In this document: piece by piece, positions 9,581 to 17,798 of the stretch
Numbering within the stretch: the first letter of the stretch is position 1
Layout of the letters: the number at the start of each line of letters is the position of its first letter
NCBI RefSeq assembly: GCF_009905255.1
Contig: NZ_CP047602.1
Span: 1,426,001-1,490,000 of the forward strand
Source: Thermoanaerobacterium aotearoense
GTDB taxonomy: Bacteria > Bacillota > Thermoanaerobacteria > Thermoanaerobacterales > Thermoanaerobacteraceae
DNA: 64,000 bases
Direction: 5' to 3'
The notes under the pieces: model-generated
What the model saw: the letters and a program-made list of their open reading frames with translations, nothing else
Told to the model about the DNA's origin: nothing
The model's database searches: none
Program-made: the position numbers and the translations under genes

Positions 9581-10638
9581 GATTTCTCCTTCAGTATATC
9601 GTTAAGTTCCTTAATAAATTCATCAAAAAGCTTATCTTCTGGTACTTTTTTAATAATCTTTCCTTTTTTAAAAATAAGACCTTCTCCAATTCCCCCAGCT
9701 ATTCCTATATCTGCTTCTCTTGCCTCGCCAGGGCCATTGACTGCACATCCCATTACAGCAACTTTTATGTCTTGATTTATATTTGCTGTTGCTTTTTCAA
9801 CTTTTTGAGCCAATTCTATAAGATCAATTTTAGTTCTTCCACATGTTGGGCAAGAAATTATTTCTACGCCTCCTTTTGCCAATCCTAAAGATTTTAATAT
9901 TTGTTTTCCAACTCTTACTTCTTCGACAGGATTCCCCGTTAAAGATACTCTTATTGTATCTCCAATACCCATATATAGCAGTGTGCCAATCCCAACAGCA
10001 GATTTTATAGTTCCTGAAAAAATTGTTCCAGCCTCTGTAATGCCAACGTGAAGTGGATAATCTATCTTTTCAGAAATAATCTTATAAGACTCAATTGTCA
10101 ACGGTACATTAGTGGTCTTTAAAGATACCACTATATCGTAAAAGCCGCATTTTTCTAAGAGAGATACACTTTTAAGTGCACTTTCAACAATTCCATCCGC
10201 TGTTACACCACCATATTTATTTAAAATGTCCCTTTCCAATGAACCAGAATTTACACCTACTCTTATGGGGATTCCTGCATCTTTAGCAGCATCTACTACT
10301 GCTTTAAGCTTATCATCTCCACCAATATTGCCTGGATTTATCCTGATTTTATCCGCCCCATGCTTAATAGCTTCTAAAGCCAATCTATAATCAAAATGTA
10401 TGTCGGCAACAATGGGGATATCAATTTCTTTTTTTATTTCTTCAATGGCTTTTGCAGCATCTACATCAAGGACAGCTACACGCACAATATCACAACCCAC
10501 ACTTTCAAGCTCTTTAATTTGCTGCACGGTTTTATTTACGTCTTTTGTGTCAGTATTAGTCATGGATTGTATTGCAATCGGGTTTTCTCCACCTATGCGT
10601 ATGCTTCCTATTTTTATTTCTTTTGTTCTTTTCCTCAT
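9577..10638 (-). CDS. ispG: 4-hydroxy-3-methylbut-2-enyl diphosphate synthase (flavodoxin/ferredoxin)
   Basis: IspG is the [4Fe-4S] enzyme of the MEP isoprenoid pathway that converts methylerythritol cyclodiphosphate to HMBPP. The 353-residue product has the TIM-barrel start with [17 protein letters not shown] and [16 protein letters not shown]. The C-terminal cluster-binding part has SCPTCGR (near 261) and [11 protein letters not shown] (near 296), which supply the three Cys ligands. The ATG at 10638 has AGGTG nine bases upstream; a GTG at 10650 lacks a ribosome site. It forms a MEP-pathway run with dxr, interrupted only by rseP. Confidence 0.96.
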   Translation of the reverse strand: MRKRTKEIKIGSIRIGGENPIAIQSMTNTDTKDVNKTVQQIKELESVGCDIVRVAVLDVDAAKAIEEIKKEIDIPIVADIHFDYRLALEAIKHGADKIRINPGNIGGDDKLKAVVDAAKDAGIPIRVGVNSGSLERDILNKYGGVTADGIVESALKSVSLLEKCGFYDIVVSLKTTNVPLTIESYKIISEKIDYPLHVGITEAGTIFSGTIKSAVGIGTLLYMGIGDTIRVSLTGNPVEEVRVGKQILKSLGLAKGGVEIISCPTCGRTKIDLIELAQKVEKATANINQDIKVAVMGCAVNGPGEAREADIGIAGGIGEGLIFKKGKIIKKVPEDKLFDEFIKELNDILKEKS

Positions 10639-10653
10639 AAAGTTTATCACCTA

Positions 10654-11670
10654 TTATTTTAAAATATTTATCCTAACCAAATCTTTATATGTGGCAAAAA
10701 GTATAAGCGCGATAAGCAACATAAAACCTATATAATGTACAAATCCTTCTTTTTCCGGATCGACAGGTTTCCCTCTAATTTTCTCTATCAACACGAATAA
10801 AATCCTACCACCATCTAACGCTGGGAATGGCAGCAAGTTAAACAACCCTAAATTCACGCTTATAAGCGCAGTAAATGCCATTAAATTCAGTATGCCGGAT
10901 TTCGCTTCTGTGCCAATAGCTTGAACTATGCCAACTGGCCCCATCAAATCATTCGTTGAAACTTTGCCAGTTATCAACATGTACAGAGATAAAATTATCA
11001 TCTTTGAGAAATAAATAGTTTGCTTTATACCGCTATCGGCAGCTAATATCAAAGACCTACGATACTGTGGTACTATCCCTATCATTGGCTTTCCAGTGCT
11101 TTTATCAGTCATCGGTATAACTGCTTTTTTTAAAGTAATATTTCCCCTTTTAATTGTAAAATTTAACTTTACTCCATTGTTTGAATTTATAATGTTCTGC
11201 AATGTAGTCCAGTCATTAATTTTAGTATTGTTTACCATCACTATTTCATCACCCGGCTTTATACCGGCCTTTTCCGCAGGATAACCACTTATGGTAGAAC
11301 TGACAATAGGAACTGGACTTCCAACGAAATAGAAAACCATAATTAAAATTATAAAAGTTAATAATATATTCATCAAAGGACCAGCCGCAAAAATGCCAAG
11401 CCTTGTATACCAAGGTTTATTTGTCACAGCTCTTTTATCATTAGATACTTCATCTTCCCCTGCTAAGGCACAAAAACCGCCAAAAAGCATTAATCTAAAC
11501 GAATACTCCGTTTCACCATATTTTTTTGAAAATATCTTCGGTCCAAAACCTATGGCAAATTCATTAACTTTTGTACCAGACAATTTGGCTATTATAAAAT
11601 GTCCGAACTCATGAATCGTAACTAAAATTCCCAATACAATTACGCTTACTACAACATAAAAAAATACCAC
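10654..11670 (-). CDS. rseP: Site-2 intramembrane zinc metalloprotease RseP/RasP
   Basis: RseP (RasP in Bacillus) cuts membrane-embedded substrates such as anti-sigma factors and signal-peptide remnants. The 338-residue protein has HEFGH at residues 20-24 in the first membrane helix (two zinc ligands and the catalytic Glu). A PDZ domain spans about 120-190 (GYPAEKAGIKPGDEI), and the second active-site motif NLLPFPALDGGR, with the third zinc ligand Asp, lies near 280. About four membrane segments are visible. The start is a GTG with GAGGTG upstream, taken from the end of dxr. The position between dxr and ispG follows Firmicutes synteny. Confidence 0.95.
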   Translation of the reverse strand: MVFFYVVVSVIVLGILVTIHEFGHFIIAKLSGTKVNEFAIGFGPKIFSKKYGETEYSFRLMLFGGFCALAGEDEVSNDKRAVTNKPWYTRLGIFAAGPLMNILLTFIILIMVFYFVGSPVPIVSSTISGYPAEKAGIKPGDEIVMVNNTKINDWTTLQNIINSNNGVKLNFTIKRGNITLKKAVIPMTDKSTGKPMIGIVPQYRRSLILAADSGIKQTIYFSKMIILSLYMLITGKVSTNDLMGPVGIVQAIGTEAKSGILNLMAFTALISVNLGLFNLLPFPALDGGRILFVLIEKIRGKPVDPEKEGFVHYIGFMLLIALILFATYKDLVRINILK

Positions 11671-11677
11671 TTACCTA

Positions 11678-12826
11678 TCACCTCATATACTCACGCTTAA
11701 TTTTTTCCCTTATTTCTTTATCTACTTCTATTATATCATTTAATTCCGGATTAATGATGTTTTTATGACTATTCATATATTTTTCTATTATACAAGGAAT
11801 ATCATTAAACGAAATTGCTCTTTCTAAAAATAATTGAACTGCTACTTCATCTGCTGTATTTAAAACAGTTGTCATTGTTCCGCCTTCTCTCAATGCGTCA
11901 TACGCCAGTTGGAGACATCTAAAAGTATTAACATCTGGTTTTTCAAATGATAAACTTGCAATTTTGGCAATATCTAAATATCGTACGCCTTCTACATATA
12001 CCCTGTTTGGAAAATTTAAAGCGTACTGTATCGGTATCCTCATATCAGCAGTCGCCATTTCTGCAATAATGCTTCCATCAATAAACTCTACCATTGAATG
12101 TATTATGCTTTCTTTATGCACAACAACTTCTATTTTTTCTAACGGCATATCAAAAAGCCAATTAGCTTCTATTACCTCAAACCCTTTATTCATAAGTGTG
12201 GCAGAATCAATTGTTATCTTCTTGCCCATCTTCCAATTAGGGTGATTTAAAGCTTCTTCAACTGTCACCGATTTTAAATCGTTTAATGTTTTACCTCTAA
12301 ATGGTCCTCCAGATGCAGTTATAATCAATTTATTTACGAATTCCTTTTTCCCAGATTGAATGCATTGGTAAATCGCATTGTGCTCACTATCAACAGGGAA
12401 TATATTTATGTTTTTCTCAATTGCCAGTTTCTTAATTATGTGCCCACCAGTTACTAAACATTCTTTATTAGCAAGTGCAATATCATGTCCTGTTTCAATC
12501 GCTTTTATAGTAGGAATAAGCGCTGCTATGCCTTCAATTGCTACAACAACAGTCTGAACATTTGAAAGAGAAGCTACCTCGTTTATTCCATCATCACCAG
12601 AGAGAATCACTGTATTAGTATCTACCATTTCTTTTAACTTTTTTGCAGAAGATTTATCTTTAACAGCTACAAATTTCGGATTAAATTCATCAATTTGTTG
12701 CTTTATAAGATCAATATTATTATAACATGTAAGTCCTATAACTTGAAATTCTTTTGATTTTCTTACTACGTCGAGTGTTTGAGTCCCAATCGAACCCGTA
12801 GAACCTAAAATGACAATATTTTTCAT
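11678..12826 (-). CDS. dxr: 1-deoxy-D-xylulose 5-phosphate reductoisomerase
   Basis: Dxr (IspC) makes MEP from DXP, the committed step of the MEP pathway, using NADPH and a divalent metal. The 382-residue product shows the dinucleotide motif GSTGSIGTQTLDV at 8-20, ANKECLVTGG near 120, the metal-binding PVDSEHNA (Asp146, Glu148), TASGGPFR and the catalytic loop region around HPNWKMG. Length is typical. It lies 12 bp after cdsA and has a strong AAAGGAG site. With uppS and ispG it clusters the supply and elongation of isoprenoids needed for the wall lipid carrier. Confidence 0.97.
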   Translation of the reverse strand: MKNIVILGSTGSIGTQTLDVVRKSKEFQVIGLTCYNNIDLIKQQIDEFNPKFVAVKDKSSAKKLKEMVDTNTVILSGDDGINEVASLSNVQTVVVAIEGIAALIPTIKAIETGHDIALANKECLVTGGHIIKKLAIEKNINIFPVDSEHNAIYQCIQSGKKEFVNKLIITASGGPFRGKTLNDLKSVTVEEALNHPNWKMGKKITIDSATLMNKGFEVIEANWLFDMPLEKIEVVVHKESIIHSMVEFIDGSIIAEMATADMRIPIQYALNFPNRVYVEGVRYLDIAKIASLSFEKPDVNTFRCLQLAYDALREGGTMTTVLNTADEVAVQLFLERAISFNDIPCIIEKYMNSHKNIINPELNDIIEVDKEIREKIKREYMR

Positions 12827-12838
12827 GCTTAACTCCTT

Positions 12839-13621
12839 TCATCTGTTTAAATACGTGAAAAATATGTAAATACAAGGAGATACGAAAAGAATGCTATCAA
12901 ATCTATCTAATATTCCACCATGTCCCGGAATAATTTTGCTAAAATCCTTCGTGTTGCAATTTCGTTTTATAAACGACGCAAAAAGATCGCCTATTTGAGC
13001 CACTATGCTGCCTATAACGCTTAAAAATGTAATGTAGAAATAATTTAATTCTAATTTTTCTTTAAATAAATATGTAAACAAAAGGCATCCTATCAATGAA
13101 CCTATTACTCCACCCACCGAACCTTCGAAAGTTTTATTAGGACTAATTGATGGACATAATTTATTCTTACCTATGCGTTTACCTATGAAATATGCAAAAG
13201 TATCAGTCAGCCAAGAAATGATAAATATAAGCCATACAAGCAAGTAACCGCCTTTAATGTCCCTTATTTTCCCTATGTACGAGAAAAAGATAACATATAT
13301 GATTCCCATAATCGTTATGGAAGTATCTTTCAAATTATACTTATGAAATACAACTGGAATAGAAAATATTACTACAGACAAAATTACAAAAAGATCTATA
13401 GAATCATAGGTATAGCCAAAAATGTAAAAAAATAAAACTGCCACATAACCTATAAAATTTATAGGCTTTATTTCGGTATTTTTAAATACCGCGTAAAACT
13501 CGTACAATCCAATAAGACTAATCGCTACTAAAAAAAGTCTAAGATACCATCCTCCCATTATTAATGCCGCAAAAACCAGAGGAAGTCCTATTACCGCACT
13601 AAATATCCTTTTTTTTAACAT
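12839..13621 (-). CDS. cdsA: Phosphatidate cytidylyltransferase (CDP-diacylglycerol synthase)
   Basis: CdsA converts phosphatidic acid and CTP to CDP-diacylglycerol, the precursor of anionic membrane phospholipids. The 260-residue protein has about seven or eight membrane helices. It carries the family signature in its C-terminal half: WLTDTFAYFIGKRIGKNKL, SPNKTFEGSVGG and the terminal PGHGGILDRFDS with the catalytic Asp pair. It lies 16 bp after uppS and 12 bp before dxr in the same transcriptional unit, as in Bacillus. Confidence 0.95.
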   Translation of the reverse strand: MLKKRIFSAVIGLPLVFAALIMGGWYLRLFLVAISLIGLYEFYAVFKNTEIKPINFIGYVAVLFFYIFGYTYDSIDLFVILSVVIFSIPVVFHKYNLKDTSITIMGIIYVIFFSYIGKIRDIKGGYLLVWLIFIISWLTDTFAYFIGKRIGKNKLCPSISPNKTFEGSVGGVIGSLIGCLLFTYLFKEKLELNYFYITFLSVIGSIVAQIGDLFASFIKRNCNTKDFSKIIPGHGGILDRFDSILFVSPCIYIFFTYLNR

Positions 13622-13637
13622 ATATTCAACTCCTTAA

Positions 13638-14399
13638 TTATATGCCGCCAAAACGTCTATTTCTCTTTTGGTAATCAAATATAGCCTGCAAAAGATGCTT
13701 TTTTTCAAAATCTGGCCATAAAACATCAGAAAACCATAATTCAGAGTATGCAGACTGCCAAAGCATAAAATTGCTAATTCTCAATTCTCCACTTGGTCTT
13801 ATGATCAAATCCGGATCTGGTTGTCCTGATGTATATAAATTATCAGCAATAATATTTTCGTCAATATCACTTAGATCAATTTCACCACTTAATAAAGAGC
13901 TGCCTATCCTTTTAAATGCTCTAACTATTTCACTTCTGCCGCCATAATTTAAGGCAATATTTAAAGTAAGACCCGTATTGCTTTTGGTTAGTTCCTCAGA
14001 TTCTTTTATCTTAATTCTACATTTTTCAGGTATCATTGATAGATCGCCAATAAAGTTTAACTTCACATTGTTTTCATTTAATTCATTTACTTCGCGACCT
14101 AAATACTCTATAAGCAAGTCCATCAATCCGTTAACTTCATCTGCAGGTCTTTTCCAATTCTCTGTTGAAAATGCGTATAAAGTCAGATACTTGATTCCTA
14201 TTTCAGATGATGCTTTAACAATTCGCCTTACAGCTTCCATACCAGCTCTATGCCCAAGTGTTCTTATGAAACCTCTCTTTTTTGCCCATCTACCATTCCC
14301 ATCCATTATTATTGCCACATGCTTTGGAATATTATTTGCATCAAGCTTTTTCTCTATTTCTTCATCAGTGTTTTTTTGTCGCTTTTTAATAAAACTCAT
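13638..14399 (-). CDS. uppS: Undecaprenyl diphosphate synthase (cis-prenyltransferase)
   Basis: UppS elongates farnesyl diphosphate with eight isopentenyl units to make the C55 carrier for peptidoglycan and teichoic acid. The 253-residue product has the catalytic [13 protein letters not shown] (Asp33), [30 protein letters not shown] and the C-terminal [20 protein letters not shown]. The N-terminus (about 25 residues) is charged and slightly longer than usual. The ATG at 14399 is seven bases after AAGGAGG; a TTG one codon earlier is too close to it. A GC-rich hairpin lies upstream at 14428-14447. Confidence 0.96.
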   Translation of the reverse strand: MSFIKKRQKNTDEEIEKKLDANNIPKHVAIIMDGNGRWAKKRGFIRTLGHRAGMEAVRRIVKASSEIGIKYLTLYAFSTENWKRPADEVNGLMDLLIEYLGREVNELNENNVKLNFIGDLSMIPEKCRIKIKESEELTKSNTGLTLNIALNYGGRSEIVRAFKRIGSSLLSGEIDLSDIDENIIADNLYTSGQPDPDLIIRPSGELRISNFMLWQSAYSELWFSDVLWPDFEKKHLLQAIFDYQKRNRRFGGI

Positions 14400-14427
14400 C
14401 AAATTTCCTCCTTATAATATGGGCAAT

Positions 14428-14447
14428 ACCCCCTCGCGAGAGGGGGT
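14428..14447 (-). terminator. GC-rich hairpin between orf58 and uppS (possible partial terminator or processing site)
   Basis: An 8 bp stem (ACCCCCTC with GAGGGGGT) closes a 4 nt loop and touches the orf58 stop codon. On the minus strand it is followed by TATTGCCC, with no uridine tract, so full termination is unlikely. A second, weaker GGG/CCC pairing with the following GCCC is possible. It may stabilise the upstream mRNA end, mark an RNase site, or cause partial attenuation before uppS. Confidence 0.5.
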
Positions 14448-14623
14448 TAAAATTCAGCTACTATAACTGTTAATATACCATCTTCAAATATTGTCTTTAA
14501 CACACGTATCTGATATCCTCTATAATTTTTAGTAGGCTTAGTAAATATCACATTATATTGAACATTATTTTTTTCTAAAATCCTCTTAGCCGCTTCAATA
14601 TCGTATCCAATAATATCGATCAA
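14447..14623 (-). CDS. Small 58-residue protein, PASTA-like fold suspected
   Basis: The open frame starts at a TTG that overlaps the frr stop as TTGA and ends at a TAA touching the GC-rich hairpin. AAGGAG lies about eleven bases upstream and a second GGAG lies very close to the start. The product begins (M)[19 protein letters not shown] and continues as alternating strands, ending ILTVIVAEF. The pattern D-[IV]-x-G-(5 residues)-A-(3 residues)-L, then hydrophobic strands, resembles a single PASTA domain, but no signal peptide or anchor is present. Codon use matches the neighbours, it fills the only large gap between frr and uppS, and it is likely co-translated with frr. Function unknown. Confidence 0.6.
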   Translation of the reverse strand: MIDIIGYDIEAAKRILEKNNVQYNVIFTKPTKNYRGYQIRVLKTIFEDGILTVIVAEF

Positions 14624-15174
14624 ATCTCCATTATCTCCTTTTCCTTCTGCTCCAAAATTTTGTCTATTTCTTTAATATACTTATCCGTCAGTTTTTGTAC
14701 ATTTTCTTCACTTTTTAATTTCTCATCTTCCGAAATCTCACCATTTTTATCCATTTTTTTAATAGCATCATTAGCATCTCTTCTGATTTGCCTTACTGCG
14801 ACTTTAGCCTCTTCTCCTTTTTTGTGAACCAATTTAACAAGCTCTTTTCTTCTTTCCTCTGTTAAATCCGGAAAAACCAATCTAATTATTTTACCATCAG
14901 AAGTAGGATTAATGTTTAAATCTGATTTTTGAATTGCTTTTTCAATTTCAGATATTTTAGATGTATCCCATGGCTGAATGATTATAACTTTTGGTTCCGG
15001 TGCCGTGATTGTTGCTAACTTATTTATTGGCGTCATAGTACCATAGTAGTCAATTGATATTCTGTCTAAAAGTGCAGGATTAGCCCTGCCAGCCCTTATA
15101 GACATCAACTCATTTTTTAAAACTGCGATTGACTTTTTCATTTTTTCTTCAGTGTTTTTTAACAAATCATCCAT
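14620..15174 (-). CDS. frr: Ribosome recycling factor
   Basis: RRF works with EF-G to split post-termination ribosomes. The 184-residue product is the usual length and shows the three-helix-bundle domain with [21 protein letters not shown], a middle beta domain ([21 protein letters not shown]) and the C-terminal helices with [20 protein letters not shown]. The second of two adjacent ATGs, at 15174, is seven bases from AAGGAGG and is preferred; the first gives one more Met. It begins just after the pyrH stop, and its own stop overlaps the start of orf58. Confidence 0.96.
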   Translation of the reverse strand: MDDLLKNTEEKMKKSIAVLKNELMSIRAGRANPALLDRISIDYYGTMTPINKLATITAPEPKVIIIQPWDTSKISEIEKAIQKSDLNINPTSDGKIIRLVFPDLTEERRKELVKLVHKKGEEAKVAVRQIRRDANDAIKKMDKNGEISEDEKLKSEENVQKLTDKYIKEIDKILEQKEKEIMEI

Positions 15175-15176
15175 CA

Positions 15177-15896
<720 letters not shown>

Positions 15897-15904
15897 TCAT
15901 TTTA

Positions 15905-15933
15905 TTATTCTATAAAAATATTAAAAATCCTTC
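15905..15933 (-). promoter_or_regulatory. Sigma-H-type promoter ahead of pyrH
   Basis: GAAGGATTT (15933-15925) and ATAGAATAA (15913-15905) match RnAGGAwWW and RnnGAATww at every fixed position, with 11 nt between them (17 nt between AGGA and GAAT). Transcription would start near 15900, giving a short leader that just includes the GAGGTG site of pyrH. I see no convincing sigma-A promoter between the tsf terminator and pyrH. Confidence 0.55.
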
Positions 15934-15947
15934 ATAAAAATCTATTA

Positions 15948-15975
15948 AAAATAGGACACAACCGTGTCCTATTTT
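15948..15975 (-). terminator. Rho-independent terminator of rpsB-tsf
   Basis: A perfect 12 bp stem, including ATAGGACAC paired with GTGTCCTAT and flanking A/T pairs, closes a GGTT loop on the minus strand and runs into TTTTTAATAG. It lies 17 bp after the tsf stop and separates rpsB-tsf from pyrH. Confidence 0.9.
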
Positions 15976-15991
15976 GGTTGCCTATTTAATT

Positions 15992-16609
15992 TTATTCTTC
16001 TTCTTGAGAATTTTCAATACCTTCTCCTCTTTCGAATCTAACAAATCTTCTTATTATTATATTTTCACCAAGCTTTGCAATCAATTCATTTAATAGGTCT
16101 TTTATCGTCTTGCTATCATCTCTTATATACAATTGTTCTAATAGGCAATTTTCCTTATAGAATTTTTCGAGTCTTCCTTCAATTATTCTGTCGAGCACTT
16201 GAGCCGGTTTACCTTCATTTAATGATTGTGCCTTTAAAATCTCCCTTTCTTTTTCAATAACTTCTTGCGGCACATCTTCTCTTTTTATGTACTGCGGGTT
16301 TGCTGCAGCAATTTGCATACATATTTCTTTTACAAAAGACTTAAAATCATCTGTATTAGCAACAAAATCTGTTTCACAATTTACCTCAACAAGAACACCG
16401 ATTCTGCCGCCACCGTGAATATACGATTCTACTAATCCTTCATTTGCAACTCTACCAGCTTTTTTAGCAGCGGCTGCCAGTCCTCTTTCTCTTAATATAT
16501 CAATTGCTTTTTCAATATCACCATTAGAATCAGTAAGCGCTCTTTTGCAGTCCATCATGCCTGCTCCAGTACGCTCTCTAAGTTCTTTTACTTGTTGTGC
16601 AGAAATCAT
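15992..16609 (-). CDS. tsf: Elongation factor Ts, short form
   Basis: EF-Ts is the guanine-nucleotide exchange factor for EF-Tu. The 205-residue product opens with a UBA-like domain containing [16 protein letters not shown] and [18 protein letters not shown], followed by the core with [11 protein letters not shown], which contacts EF-Tu. It is clearly shorter than the roughly 290-residue Bacillus and E. coli proteins: the second half of the dimerisation core is missing, as in the short Thermus-type form common in thermophilic anaerobes. It lies 62 bp after rpsB and is followed by a strong terminator. Confidence 0.96.
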   Translation of the reverse strand: MISAQQVKELRERTGAGMMDCKRALTDSNGDIEKAIDILRERGLAAAAKKAGRVANEGLVESYIHGGGRIGVLVEVNCETDFVANTDDFKSFVKEICMQIAAANPQYIKREDVPQEVIEKEREILKAQSLNEGKPAQVLDRIIEGRLEKFYKENCLLEQLYIRDDSKTIKDLLNELIAKLGENIIIRRFVRFERGEGIENSQEEE

Positions 16610-16671
16610 AATCTTACCTCCATCCTAATATAATTTATGGTAAGGACGAAAAATTCCTTACCATTCTAAAA

Positions 16672-17379
16672 TTACTCCTCAACCGCAGTTAATTGTTCAC
16701 CCTGTTTAGCCTCAATTACAGCATCAGCTATTTTTGAAGCTATTAATTTTACCGCGCGGATCGCATCATCATTGCCCGGTATAGGATAATCCACTTCTTC
16801 AGGATCGCAATTTGTATCAACAATTGCAACAATAGGGATATCAAGATTTTTAGCTTCAGCGATGGCAATAGCTTCTTTCTTAGGGTCAACTACAAAAAGC
16901 ACCGATGGAAGGCTATTCATGTTTTCTATTCCACCTAAATACTTTTGAAGTTTTTCCTTTTCCTTTCTGAGTTTTATAACCTCTTTTTTAGGCAAAACTT
17001 CAAATGTACCATCTTCCTCCATCTTCTTTAACTCTTTAAGTCTCTCGACTCTGCTTCTAATTGTCTTGTAATTTGTCAACATTCCGCCAAGCCATCTTTG
17101 GTTAACATAGTACATTCCGCATCTTTCTGCTTCCTCTTTAACAGAATCCTGGGCTTGTTTTTTTGTGCCTACAAATAAAACAGTACCATCATTCGAAACA
17201 ACATCTTTTATAAAATCGTACGCTTCCTCTATCTTTTTTACCGTTTTTTGAAGATCTATAATATATATTCCATTTCTTTCGGTAAAAATGTAGGGAGCCA
17301 TCTTAGGATTCCATCTTCTCGTTTGATGACCGAAATGTACACCAGCTTCTAACAATTGTTTCATTGATATAACTGACAT
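16672..17379 (-). CDS. rpsB: 30S ribosomal protein S2
   Basis: S2 is one of the last proteins to join the 30S subunit, and the S1/mRNA platform depends on it. The 235-residue product has the usual start [23 protein letters not shown], then [23 protein letters not shown] and [31 protein letters not shown] lies eight bases before the ATG. Its own near-consensus promoter and a hairpin leader lie at 17404-17506, so it can be expressed independently of the fla/che operon upstream. Confidence 0.98.
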   Translation of the reverse strand: MSVISMKQLLEAGVHFGHQTRRWNPKMAPYIFTERNGIYIIDLQKTVKKIEEAYDFIKDVVSNDGTVLFVGTKKQAQDSVKEEAERCGMYYVNQRWLGGMLTNYKTIRSRVERLKELKKMEEDGTFEVLPKKEVIKLRKEKEKLQKYLGGIENMNSLPSVLFVVDPKKEAIAIAEAKNLDIPIVAIVDTNCDPEEVDYPIPGNDDAIRAVKLIASKIADAVIEAKQGEQLTAVEE

Positions 17380-17403
17380 CTTCTCACCTCCTGGTTATTC
17401 CTC

Positions 17404-17460
17404 CGTTCAAATCATCTCATAAAACGACCATTATGGCACCAGCTTTATGATCTTTGAACG
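17404..17460 (-). promoter_or_regulatory. Structured mRNA leader of rpsB
   Basis: In the roughly 90 nt leader, CGTTCAAA pairs with TTTGAACG (17453-17460 with 17404-17411) and, inside an asymmetric internal loop, TCATAAA pairs with TTTATGA. This encloses an apical loop that contains TGGTGCCATAATGGTC, itself partly self-complementary. Such a leader ahead of rpsB suggests feedback control by S2, as known for rpsB leaders in other bacteria. The fold is seen; the regulator is inference. Confidence 0.6.
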
Positions 17461-17477
17461 TGCGTTATCCATTGATT

Positions 17478-17506
17478 AATATATTATATTATGATATTTT
17501 TGTCAA
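17478..17506 (-). promoter_or_regulatory. Sigma-A promoter of rpsB-tsf
   Basis: TTGACA (17506-17501) and TATATT (17483-17478) are separated by 17 bp. The -35 box is perfect and starts a few bases after the stop codon of the last fla/che-operon gene. Transcription would start near 17471. Confidence 0.8.
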
Positions 17507-17513
17507 TACAATT

Positions 17514-17786
17514 TTAAATTTTTATGTCCACATGCCCTAATAAAAATTTTTTTCTTTCTTTTTGAGATGATTTCCCTTCCATTTTATTTTTATCTTTCTT
17601 AGTTGACAATTTATTAGATTCATTGATTTTGTTTGTCCTGCTTTTTTTTATCTCATTTTCATTATTTATCATCTCCATAAATTGGCCAACAAATACATCT
17701 GGCCTTTGAATTTCAATTTGCTTTATATTGCTTACATCCACCATTTTAGGAATAGCTACCTGTAAATCTATCGGATTTACTGACAT
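17514..17786 (-). CDS. Small unknown protein at the end of the fla/che operon
   Basis: I do not recognise this 90-residue protein. The first 40 residues look folded (SVNPIDLQVAIPKMVDVSNI, then IEIQRPDVFVGQFME). The remainder is dominated by Lys, Asn, Ser and Glu and is probably disordered and basic, ending LLGHVDIKI. It has no signal peptide or membrane segment. AAGGGGGT precedes the ATG, and it lies 12 bp after the FapA-like gene, so it is almost certainly in the motility operon. Short proteins with a similar opening occur at this spot in other clostridial motility operons as far as I recall, but I know no assigned role. Confidence 0.7.
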   Translation of the reverse strand: MSVNPIDLQVAIPKMVDVSNIKQIEIQRPDVFVGQFMEMINNENEIKKSRTNKINESNKLSTKKDKNKMEGKSSQKERKKFLLGHVDIKI

Positions 17787-17798
17787 ATATATACCCCC

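Noticed and set aside
15992-16609. Truncated tsf pseudogene
   Set aside because: The 205-residue length matches the short EF-Ts form known from Thermus and many thermophilic anaerobes; the N-terminal and core EF-Tu contacts are intact and the gene ends at a normal terminator.
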